Below, piece by piece: positions 1 through 5,063 of a stretch of DNA of 5,063 nucleotides. The position numbers were made by a program, and so were the translations under genes. The notes below the pieces were generated by a model. The model ran no database searches, was not told the DNA's origin, and saw only the letters and a program-made list of their open reading frames with translations. Source of the DNA: an uncultured Verrucomicrobiota bacterium (GTDB lineage Bacteria > Verrucomicrobiota > Kiritimatiellia > RFP12 > UBA1067). Numbering within the stretch: the stretch's first letter is position 1; every line of letters starts with the position of its first letter. The stretch lies in assembly GCA_946543025.1 (NCBI GenBank), contig CAMNLN010000264.1:1-5063 (forward strand). The letters are read 5' to 3'.

Positions 1-42
1 TACGACCAGAAATACCATTTGTGGAGGCTTTATGCCGGATAA
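1..42 (+). CDS. Possible 3' end of an upstream gene (partial)
   Basis: Reading from base 1 gives a 13-residue tail, YDQKYHLWRLYAG, then TAA at 40-42. It would overlap the ATG of the next gene (32-34) by 11 bases, as is common in toxin-antitoxin pairs where the smaller partner comes first. The fragment is too short for any family assignment, and a stop-free stretch of this length is expected by chance. I infer a partner gene only from the position upstream of an AbiEii-like gene. Confidence 0.22.
   Translation, partial: YDQKYHLWRLYAG
23..27 (+). promoter_or_regulatory. Ribosome binding site of the AbiEii-like gene
   Basis: GGAGG lies four bases before the ATG at 32-34. It matters because it decides the start. 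It supports initiation at 32 rather than at the TTG at 179, before which I see no Shine-Dalgarno sequence, and so shows that the TGA at 119-121 lies inside the gene. Confidence 0.65.
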
Positions 43-709
43 GCCGATTCCAGAATGGGAATGGTTGCTTTCCTCTGCTGCGCACCTTCAAAAAATCGTC
101 CCAGGTACAGTGCTTGTCTGAGGAACGGCAGCGGCCACTTACGCCCATCATCGTATTTCCGTCGATCATGACCGTGTCTTGACGGACCTGCGGGAACGAT
201 TTGACGCAATACTGTCCGATCTTGAGTCCGTCGCTGGCTGGCAGACTGCGCGTGTCAGGCGGCCGGTCTTGATTCTCGGATCGCTCGACGGAATTGAAAC
301 TGGAGTGCGCCAGTTGATCCGAAGCGCCCCCCTGGAGACCACCGTCATAGAGGCGAAAGGGGTAAGGCTTACGGTTCCCACCAAGGGGGAGATGTTCAGG
401 ATCAAGGCCGTGCTTGCCTTGAAACGAAATGCAACTCGCGACTATCTCGACCTCGCCGCCATGAGCATGATGCTGGGGGACGACGGTATCAGGGATGCTC
501 TTGCTAAATTCGACGACTACTATCCCCAGCCAAACGGAGCGTCGCCTCTTCAGCAGCTTGCCAACCAGTTGGCCAATCCATTGCCATACGATCTGGACGA
601 GACGGATTTGTCGCAGTACAAGCATCTTGACATGCAATACCAAGACTGGAATCATGTGCGTGACATTTGCGCTCATGTAGCTGTTGCCGTTATCCACCAG
701 ATGCTGTAG
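32..709 (+). pseudogene. AbiEii/AbiGii-type nucleotidyltransferase toxin, broken by an in-frame TGA
   Basis: From the ATG at 32 the frame runs 225 codons to TAG at 707-709, with one internal stop, TGA at 119-121 (codon 30). The translation fits the AbiEii/AbiGii nucleotidyltransferase family. VLV*GTAAA at codons 27-35 matches the usual GGTAA motif, with the stop exactly where the first Gly belongs. HRISVDHD at 40-47 supplies the catalytic Asp-x-Asp (D45, D47). RIKAVLALKRNATRDYLD at about 123-140 supplies the conserved Lys and the RDxxD segment. Family members transfer nucleotides to RNA or protein targets and act as type IV toxins; the substrate cannot be told here. The stretch after the TGA could start only at the TTG at 179, which loses GG and both catalytic Asp residues, so a truncated product should be inactive. 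One G-to-T change (GGA to TGA) explains the lesion; a sequencing error would look the same. The body is otherwise intact, so the break is recent or artefactual. It converges on the pilin operon and looks unrelated to it. Confidence 0.82.
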
Positions 710-725
710 AAAAACGGATCAACAT

Positions 726-746
726 CCTGACAGCAGGTTATATTTT
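726..746 (+). terminator. Weak possible terminator of the toxin gene
   Basis: A four-base-pair stem, CCTG at 726-729 and CAGG at 734-737 with loop ACAG, is followed by TTATATTTT at 738-746. It starts 17 bases after the toxin stop codon. The stem is shorter than in good intrinsic terminators, so this is tentative. Confidence 0.2.
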
Positions 747-859
747 GGCCGTATAGCATATTGGGCCGTGTAGAAATGTAGATGTGCAGAAGTGGATTGG
801 GAAACCCGAGGGGACAGGCCCTTCAAACCTTCCCCGTGTTTTGCAACTTCCCACGTGAA

Positions 860-979
860 TCAAAGGCGGCTTTCGACGCAGCGCGCAATCTTCGTCAGCC
901 GCTTTCCGTACCGCCGGAGGCGTTTCCGGATCTTCCGTGGGTTCCCACGCTCAGCCAATCCCCCAATCCCGCAATCCAT
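860..979 (-). CDS. Small, very basic ORF coupled to the end of the giant gene (doubtful)
   Basis: An ATG at 979-977 overlaps the TGA of the 1120-residue gene by one base (TGATG), and the frame runs 39 codons to TGA at 862-860. The product is strikingly basic, with 13 Arg or Lys in 39 residues, mostly in the segment RKIRKRLRRYGKRLTK. No Shine-Dalgarno sequence is visible, so translation would depend on coupling to the upstream gene. Against a real gene: its first codons come from the 8-bp tandem repeat, its body overlaps palindromes at 862-949, and GC-rich palindromic DNA readily reads as Arg and Lys codons. I recognise no family. Confidence 0.2.
   Translation of the reverse strand: MDCGIGGLAERGNPRKIRKRLRRYGKRLTKIARCVESRL
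862..905. repeat. Imperfect stem-loop
   Basis: The left arm is AAA, a bulged G (865), GCGGCT (866-871), then GACG (875-878). The right arm is CGTC (893-896), AGCCGC (897-902) and TTT (903-905). This gives 13 pairs with one bulge, a three-base internal loop on the left (872-874) and a 14-base apical loop. No T-run follows on either strand, so it does not look like an intrinsic terminator; it may stabilise a 3' end or be a decayed mobile palindrome. Confidence 0.4.
914..949. repeat. Two adjacent perfect short palindromes
   Basis: The first is CCGGA (914-918) and TCCGG (925-929) around a six-base loop. The second is CGTGGG (936-941) and CCCACG (944-949) around TT. They lie 30 to 65 bases past the stop of the minus-strand operon, where a termination or mRNA 3'-end structure would be expected. 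No U-tract follows the hairpin on the minus strand. Confidence 0.4.
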
Positions 980-986
980 CAATCGA
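955..986. repeat. Four tandem 8-bp units at the end of the operon
   Basis: Units on the plus strand are CCAATCCC (955-962), CCAATCCC (963-970), GCAATCCA (971-978) and TCAATCGA (979-986). The core CAATC is kept in all four, the first two are identical and the last two decay progressively. The outermost unit covers the last codons and stop of the giant gene, so the array starts at the coding boundary and runs downstream. Confidence 0.7.
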
Positions 987-3900
987 ACTGGTGGTAGAAC
1001 AGAACCCTCATGCGGTGCGGGCGCCGATGCGTCATGAACTGGTTGTCTTGCCTGACCAGTTCATCGGCAGATGCTTTTGAGTCCGGTTTTGTCGATTGCG
1101 GGTTGTTGCCATCATCGTACGCCGTCGGCTCGCGCCAGACGAGCGCCACCGCGCGGCCGCCCTGCTGGGCCGGAGTCCCCTCGCCCGGCCCGCCGAGCGC
1201 CGTCGACTCCGCCCGAACGAAGATGAGGAACAGCTGCTGCTTGTTCGCGAAGCATTCGCGCCAGTAGGAATACAGGAACTTGCGGTCGATGGAGTAGAGC
1301 GGACAATTGTCCAACGTCGCCCCCATGAAATTCTTGAAGGAATTGTCATCCTGCGGATCAAGGCCGCTGAACCACGGCAACGCGTCATAGCGCTCATCCC
1401 AGGGCGTCATGGCATTCCATCGGTGTTCGTCGTCGCCGTCACGGATGAAAGACGTGACGCTCCGCATGATCGCGCACAGGTCATTCGGCTCCATCCTGGA
1501 CGAGGCGTCCATGTTTTTCTCGCAAAAGGCATATTTAAGACATTCGTTCGCATCCTTGATCGCGTCGCCGGAAGTCTGGTTCTTGTCGCCCATCTTGTCC
1601 ACGATCGCCTTCAGGTCGTCGTCCAGCTCTTTTGCACCGGCCACCGTCCGCCCCGTCGTCCAGTAGTCGCAGGGCGTGTTGGCGAACGCCGCCAGCAGGA
1701 CGTTTCCGTTGTCCGAGAAGGGATTCACCGCCTGGATGTTGTCAGAATTGCGCCCGATGCCGATCGACGCGCAATCCTCGTAAAATTCATGGTCGACCGG
1801 ATATGTGCGCCATGCGCAATCTACATTCAAGATGCTCTTCGGATCGGGCGCATGAACCGCCGCCGCGCTGGCACCGGGCGCATTCTTGAGTATCGGGGAA
1901 ATGCGGCTACCCGGCTGGCTGTTCCACTGCGAAAGGCGCGGCAGGAACGCGAACTCGCCGAGCGACTGGAGATACCCCTGGTTCGACGTGAACATGAAGA
2001 CGTCCGGATCGCGGTTTTCCGAGACGTTGAAAAAGCCAGCATTCGCAATCGCATCGAGCCACGCGACGGCACCGACGCTTTGATTCCACGTGAACCAATC
2101 CTCCGGCGCGTAGTTGTAGCGCGGATCGACCGCCGCGAGCGCCTTCGGCTGCCAGTTGCGGTCAGCCCCGTCCAACCCCGTCAGAGTTCCTGCGGCGATG
2201 TTGGCGTAGGTGTAGCTCGTGGACGGGTCGGCACCGAACAGCAGACATGCGGAAGCGTCTGTCGAACCAAAGAACTGGGCGTACATCCCAAGGTTGTTCC
2301 TGCTGTTCAACACGTCGTCGTCCGCCACGACCGCCGGCGCAAGATCGTATGTCACGTCTCCCGAGGAATCGGTGATGCGCACCCACAGCATCGCGTACGT
2401 CCTGAACTGGTCTGCCGCAAATGCCGCCGTGCTCACGTCGCCCGCCTGCTCGCCGCCGGGCAGGAGCGTTCCGTCCTTGAACGGACGCAAGTTGAGCTGA
2501 TAGAACGGCTGGGGAGAGCCTTTGGCAATGCCGTTATCGTAATCTTGCTTCGTAATGACCGAGAAGAAGTCCTGATCTCCCGGCACCCCCGCCGACCCGT
2601 TCCAGCGCGTCACGTCGACCTGCATGACGGCGTCTTCCTGCGTCTTGCATTCGTTTGGAATCGACACGTTCACCTTATCGGAATAGAGCGACCAGGCGAG
2701 CGCGTCCCCCGGATCCTTTCCGTCGAGGGTAAACGCCTTGCTCTGCCCGTTCCATTCGGCCTTGTCCTTCGGGCGCAAATCCTTGAGGCCGTCCGCCGGA
2801 CGAACGGAGACATCCCCGGACGCCACGAACACCTTCATCGCCACCTGCACCTTGAAGTCGTCGATATTCCGTCCGCGAAAGTGGCGGAACGGGAACGACA
2901 CCAGCACACGAACGCCTGCCGCTCCCGAATCGAAGCTGGACGGATCGAGCTTGTACGGCGTCTTCTTCGTCTGGGTGCCTGTGAATTTCTCGGGCAAGGT
3001 CGCCGGATCGGAAACAGGCGTACCGGGCATCACCTTGAGCTTGGCGAGATTGTTCCCGACCAGCTCCACCGCCGTGACCATCGGCACGCACTCCACGCCG
3101 GGCATGGCGAGCGAGAGCGGGACGTCGTCGTGGTCAAGATAGTCGTAGATCACGGGGACGTCGGGCATCGAGATCAACCCCATGTCGAACATCCTCTTGA
3201 GGAACTTCGAACTCGTGCCCATGGCCACGTCGTTCAAGTTCAGGCTGCTGCTGCTCATGTCGATGTCGGGGAACGGCTGACCGTCGCGCTTCGCGAAATC
3301 GACCTCGGCGCTGGACGTCGTGTTCGACGCCGCAAAGAACGAATCGGTGACGAATGGCTGGCGCATCGCCTGCTGGATCCCCAACGAGGAAAGCACCGTC
3401 CCGCCGTAGAAGTATCCGCTACCCCCGTTCTTGATCCACGGATAGAAAAGAGACCGCACGAGGCTTCCGCCCAAAGTCTGATCGCCAAGCGCCAGATTGT
3501 AGTCGAGCATCGAAACGTACGGGACCGTTCCCCCCGCCGACGAGCCGCCGGTTCCGTCCGGATTGGAGTAGCTTTGCCGCCCCGTCGCGTCCGGTCCGAG
3601 GATTTGCGTAAAATCCGCCTCTGACACGTTTGACGCCATGTCGTAGTTGCCATCGTCCTTCTTCGTGGCCGAGACCGTCCCCAGGAGCGAAATGCAGGAA
3701 TCGAGAGGCGACGAGCGAAGGCCGACCTTCGTGCGGTTGACGTCGAGGTAGTCCGAGACGTTCACCGCGCAGAAGGCGAAGCGTCCCGCGTCGAACGGGA
3801 AGTTCTGCCACTTGGCCGTCCACGTGCTGCGGCTCAGGAAGCGCACGTCGTTCACGAGCGGCGGCGGCAAGTAGCCGAGCGCCTCCAGGTTCAGCACGCT

Positions 3901-4341
3901 CACCGTCTCCGTGATCGGCGCGAAACGCCAGGCAAACTTGTTCAGATCGCCCGGCTCGTTCGCCCCCCGAACATCGCTGCCGCCATCGTCCACCAGGCCG
4001 GCAGGGTTCGGCGGCATAAACACCCGCCCGTACCACACGTCCAACGCGTTGTCGTCACGGTCGTGGTAGAAGTTGGCGGCGAGGTTCCCGTTCGTGTTCG
4101 CGGCGCCAGGAAACGGGTCGTTGCGGATGGCGTCGTCCACGCGCGACATGGCGTGCGCCATGGCGGCCTTCACGAGATGGCGCGTCGCCACGTTGCGGCG
4201 GAGCGCGCTCGACGGCAGGCGCTCGGCGCGCATGTAGATGGCGAACGCCACCGCGCTCACCACCATGAAGGACAAGAATCCCAGCACGACGAGGAGCGCG
4301 CTGCCGGCCTGACTTTCCTTCTCTTTCAAATAATTTTTCAC
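979..4341 (-). CDS. Giant GspK/PilX-like minor pseudopilin-type protein (1120 aa)
   Basis: The start is a GTG at 4341 with GAGGA seven bases upstream, ten bases after the preceding stop. The N-terminus is a prepilin-like signal: a charged leader, Gly13, then SALLVVLGFLSFMVVSAVAF and a hydrophobic helix to about residue 37. The +5 residue is Val, not Glu, as in GspK and in PilX-like proteins, so it is probably processed by the prepilin peptidase and held in the inner membrane before assembly. GRFAFCAVNVSDYLDVNRT (186-204) resembles the DESGxxNxN region of GspK. VNPFSDNGNVLLAAF (872-886) recalls its second NxNTA...VL element. SNQGYLQSLGEFAFL (786-800) and the end (QQLFLIFVRAES near 1035-1046, GGRAVALVWREP at 1061-1072, HRMRVLFYHQFD at the terminus) are features I associate with long PilX-like proteins of Verrucomicrobiota and relatives, such as Verru_Chthon cassette protein A. 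GspK is about 330 residues and PilX under 250, so some 800 residues here are extra. There are 13 cysteines, most in the C-terminal half. The specific substrate or ligand is unknown. Confidence 0.8.
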   Translation of the reverse strand: MKNYLKEKESQAGSALLVVLGFLSFMVVSAVAFAIYMRAERLPSSALRRNVATRHLVKAAMAHAMSRVDDAIRNDPFPGAANTNGNLAANFYHDRDDNALDVWYGRVFMPPNPAGLVDDGGSDVRGANEPGDLNKFAWRFAPITETVSVLNLEALGYLPPPLVNDVRFLSRSTWTAKWQNFPFDAGRFAFCAVNVSDYLDVNRTKVGLRSSPLDSCISLLGTVSATKKDDGNYDMASNVSEADFTQILGPDATGRQSYSNPDGTGGSSAGGTVPYVSMLDYNLALGDQTLGGSLVRSLFYPWIKNGGSGYFYGGTVLSSLGIQQAMRQPFVTDSFFAASNTTSSAEVDFAKRDGQPFPDIDMSSSSLNLNDVAMGTSSKFLKRMFDMGLISMPDVPVIYDYLDHDDVPLSLAMPGVECVPMVTAVELVGNNLAKLKVMPGTPVSDPATLPEKFTGTQTKKTPYKLDPSSFDSGAAGVRVLVSFPFRHFRGRNIDDFKVQVAMKVFVASGDVSVRPADGLKDLRPKDKAEWNGQSKAFTLDGKDPGDALAWSLYSDKVNVSIPNECKTQEDAVMQVDVTRWNGSAGVPGDQDFFSVITKQDYDNGIAKGSPQPFYQLNLRPFKDGTLLPGGEQAGDVSTAAFAADQFRTYAMLWVRITDSSGDVTYDLAPAVVADDDVLNSRNNLGMYAQFFGSTDASACLLFGADPSTSYTYANIAAGTLTGLDGADRNWQPKALAAVDPRYNYAPEDWFTWNQSVGAVAWLDAIANAGFFNVSENRDPDVFMFTSNQGYLQSLGEFAFLPRLSQWNSQPGSRISPILKNAPGASAAAVHAPDPKSILNVDCAWRTYPVDHEFYEDCASIGIGRNSDNIQAVNPFSDNGNVLLAAFANTPCDYWTTGRTVAGAKELDDDLKAIVDKMGDKNQTSGDAIKDANECLKYAFCEKNMDASSRMEPNDLCAIMRSVTSFIRDGDDEHRWNAMTPWDERYDALPWFSGLDPQDDNSFKNFMGATLDNCPLYSIDRKFLYSYWRECFANKQQLFLIFVRAESTALGGPGEGTPAQQGGRAVALVWREPTAYDDGNNPQSTKPDSKASADELVRQDNQFMTHRRPHRMRVLFYHQFD

Positions 4342-4348
4342 GAGCCAA

Positions 4349-4353
4349 TCCTC
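4349..4353 (-). promoter_or_regulatory. Ribosome binding site of the giant gene
   Basis: GAGGA on the minus strand overlaps the TGA of the pseudopilin gene and lies seven bases before the GTG at 4341. It supports this unusual start codon and points to translation coupled with the gene before it. Confidence 0.6.
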
Positions 4354-4879
4354 AGTTGTCCGCCCCGCGGCGGTTAAAGTTCGGGAATGCGACGTAGGAT
4401 TTCAGCTGGTCAGTCGGATCCGGCGTACTCGCGAACGACTTCCCCTCCTTGATCGTCACGCGGTAGGCATGCCCCCACGGATCGAGGATCTTTCCGCCCT
4501 TGATCGAGGCGTTGTACAACACCGGCAGCTTCTCCCCGTCCGGGCCGGGATCGCCACCGAGAATGAAGGACATGGCACCCTCCGTGGCTTCCGTGTTATT
4601 GCACTTCGGCATCTTGCTCTTCAGGTCCTGCTCGCCCCAGAAATGCTCGAAGGCACGGATGGCATTCGTCATCTCCTGAGCCTCGGCGGTGGCCTGCGCG
4701 ATCTTCGCGCGCCGCTGGGCGGAGGCGACGGACGACGTCACCGCGCCGGCCAGCAGCATCAGCATCGCGATGACGACCAGCAGCTCGACGAGGGTAAAGC
4801 CGGAGGAATGGGGGCGGGGGACACGAGACGCGAGACACGAGACGCGCGCAATCAAGCTGTCTGGATCAAGAAATTTCAT
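4352..4879 (-). CDS. Prepilin/pseudopilin with GFTLVE processing site, GspG-like (175 aa)
   Basis: A class III prepilin signal is plain: Gly27 followed by FTLVELLVVIAMLMLLAGAV, with Glu32 at +5 and a hydrophobic helix to about residue 50. A polar helix follows (about 52-80, SAQRRAKIAQATAEAQEMTN). DPWGHAYRV at 133-141 matches the DPWGxxY motif of major pseudopilins (GspG) and related subunits. After cleavage at Gly27 by a GspO/PilD-type peptidase it would pack as a fibre subunit of a type II secretion or type IV pilus-like machine. The length is usual for the family. The leader of 27 residues is long, and its codons 10-20 come from a 7-bp tandem repeat. ATG 4879 is the only plausible start; GAGGG lies eight bases upstream, and I see no in-frame ATG or GTG between the repeat and Gly27. 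It is 49 bases after the previous gene and ten before the next, so one transcript is likely. Confidence 0.93.
   Translation of the reverse strand: MKFLDPDSLIARVSCLASRVPRPHSSGFTLVELLVVIAMLMLLAGAVTSSVASAQRRAKIAQATAEAQEMTNAIRAFEHFWGEQDLKSKMPKCNNTEATEGAMSFILGGDPGPDGEKLPVLYNASIKGGKILDPWGHAYRVTIKEGKSFASTPDPTDQLKSYVAFPNFNRRGADN
4821..4848. repeat. Four tandem 7-bp units inside the pseudopilin leader codons
   Basis: Plus-strand units are ACACGAG (4821-4827), ACGCGAG (4828-4834), ACACGAG (4835-4841) and ACGCGCG (4842-4848), equally readable as two 14-bp copies with one mismatch. They encode roughly residues 10-20 of the prepilin leader, upstream of the cleavage site. Seven is not a multiple of three, so the units are read in different frames, and gain or loss of one would shift the mature protein out of frame. 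Confidence 0.8.
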
Positions 4880-4887
4880 GGCTTCAA

Positions 4888-4929
4888 CCCTCGTCTCTTA
4901 ACTCTTAAATCTTAACTCCCAACTCTCGT
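4888..4929. repeat. Six degenerate 7-bp units filling the intergenic spacer, with the ribosome binding site
   Basis: Plus-strand units are CCCTCGT (4888-4894), CTCTTAA (4895-4901), CTCTTAA (4902-4908), ATCTTAA (4909-4915), CTCCCAA (4916-4922) and CTCTCGT (4923-4929). The array runs from the stop codon of the upstream gene to eight bases before the pseudopilin ATG. On the minus strand the last unit reads ACGAGGG and carries the Shine-Dalgarno sequence GAGGG; several other units contain GAG cores. The number of units sets the spacing between the two genes. Confidence 0.75.
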
Positions 4930-5063
4930 CACTCCACCGTCACGGGCATCGTATCGATGTCGTCCAGCGTATCCTCCTTGCCGTCTGGCCCCCATGAATG
5001 GACGCCGACGAGATACCCCTGACCGTTCTGGGTCTGAAGCATTTGGATGTTGTTCACCTGCGC
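4929..5063 (-). CDS. C-terminal end of a further prepilin-like protein (partial)
   Basis: Only the last 44 residues and the TGA stop (4929-4931) are in the window; the gene continues past the right edge. The tail contains VHSWGPDGKEDTLDDID, an Asp/Gly-rich stretch of the kind that ends GspG-type pseudopilins, where it forms a calcium-binding loop (family knowledge). Together with its place directly ahead of a pseudopilin gene on the same strand, this makes a second pseudopilin the best guess. The diagnostic N-terminal methylation site cannot be seen, so the assignment rests on a short tail and context. It could also be another exported protein of the same operon. Confidence 0.6.
   Translation of the reverse strand, partial: AQVNNIQMLQTQNGQGYLVGVHSWGPDGKEDTLDDIDTMPVTVE

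Larger units (their letters stand above)
710..978. other. Convergent intergenic region, rich in small palindromes
   Basis: This stretch separates the plus-strand toxin pseudogene from the end of the minus-strand operon. I recognise no gene family in any of the six frames. It holds a weak hairpin before a T-rich run (726-746), a 10-bp imperfect direct repeat GGCCGTRTAG (747-756 and 764-773), a GGGAAACCC hairpin (799-807), a longer imperfect stem (862-905), two further perfect palindromes (914-929 and 936-949) and an 8-bp tandem array (955-986). TTCCCACG occurs twice (848-855 and 942-949). The structure fits a bidirectional termination zone or a decayed palindromic repeat element; neither can be proven here. 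Confidence 0.6.

Noticed and set aside
119..121. TGA read as Gly (as in some candidate phyla) or as selenocysteine
   Set aside because: The three other genes in the window end in TGA and none uses it internally. The family has Gly here, not Cys or Sec. A mutation or sequencing error is simpler.
179..709. An intact 176-residue toxin starting at TTG 179
   Set aside because: This start has no visible Shine-Dalgarno sequence and drops the GG and Asp-x-Asp motifs encoded just upstream in the same frame.
936..949. The CGTGGG/CCCACG hairpin as an intrinsic terminator of the minus-strand operon
   Set aside because: On the minus strand it is followed by GGAAGATCC, with no U-run. Kept only as a palindrome.
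955..986. A CRISPR array at the tandem repeats
   Set aside because: Units are only 7-8 bp and directly abutting, with no spacers; the same holds for the arrays at 4821-4848 and 4888-4929.
782..997. A 71-codon open frame on the plus strand
   Set aside because: It has no ribosome binding site, crosses palindromes and the 8-bp array, and runs into the 3' end of the giant gene. The translation resembles nothing I know.
1096..3624. An 842-codon open frame on the plus strand, antisense to the giant gene
   Set aside because: It mirrors the codon bias of the real gene. The product is a monotonous Arg/Val/His/Glu-rich string without domains or plausible start context, whereas the minus strand has a signal sequence, a ribosome binding site and family-like motifs.

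Overview
The window reads as a piece of bacterial chromosome from a fairly GC-rich organism. The main block, on the minus strand, has one small prepilin-like gene, the end of another, and a giant GspK/PilX-like protein. That architecture is most familiar from the PVC superphylum (Verrucomicrobiota, Kiritimatiellota, Lentisphaerota), so I infer a member of that group, probably from a metagenome or an uncultured lineage. Nothing here fixes the genus. The three minus-strand genes all end in TGA, so the code is standard.

Left part (1-709, plus strand): a gene of 225 codons (32-706, stop at 707-709) for an AbiEii/AbiGii-type nucleotidyltransferase, the toxin part of type IV toxin-antitoxin or abortive-infection pairs. 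It has a ribosome binding site and an ATG, but an in-frame TGA replaces the first glycine of its GG motif at codon 30. The open stretch that remains (from a TTG at 179) lacks the catalytic Asp-x-Asp, so I call it a pseudogene unless the TGA is a sequencing error. A short open stretch at 1-42 may be the end of an upstream partner.

Middle (710-978): a convergent intergenic region of about 270 bases with no recognisable gene family. It holds several small palindromes, a weak terminator-like hairpin, an array of 8-bp repeats next to the stop of the minus-strand operon, and a very basic 39-codon ORF coupled to that stop by a TGATG overlap.

Right part (979-5063, minus strand, read right to left): an apparent operon. 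First comes the 3' end of a gene whose product has a GspG-like Asp/Gly-rich tail (4929-5063, cut by the window edge). Next is a complete 175-residue prepilin/pseudopilin with a GFTLVE processing site (4352-4879). Ten bases later starts a 1120-residue protein with a prepilin-like N-terminus lacking Glu at +5, as in GspK and PilX (979-4341). Together they look like the structural subunits of a type II secretion or type IV pilus-like fibre; the giant protein could be a tip or surface-exposed minor subunit.

The most unusual feature is three short tandem arrays of 7- or 8-bp units, each with a different unit, placed at gene boundaries of this operon: between the first two genes (carrying the ribosome binding site), inside the leader-peptide codons of the pseudopilin, and at the stop of the giant gene. 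Those in the leader could shift the reading frame if the copy number changed.
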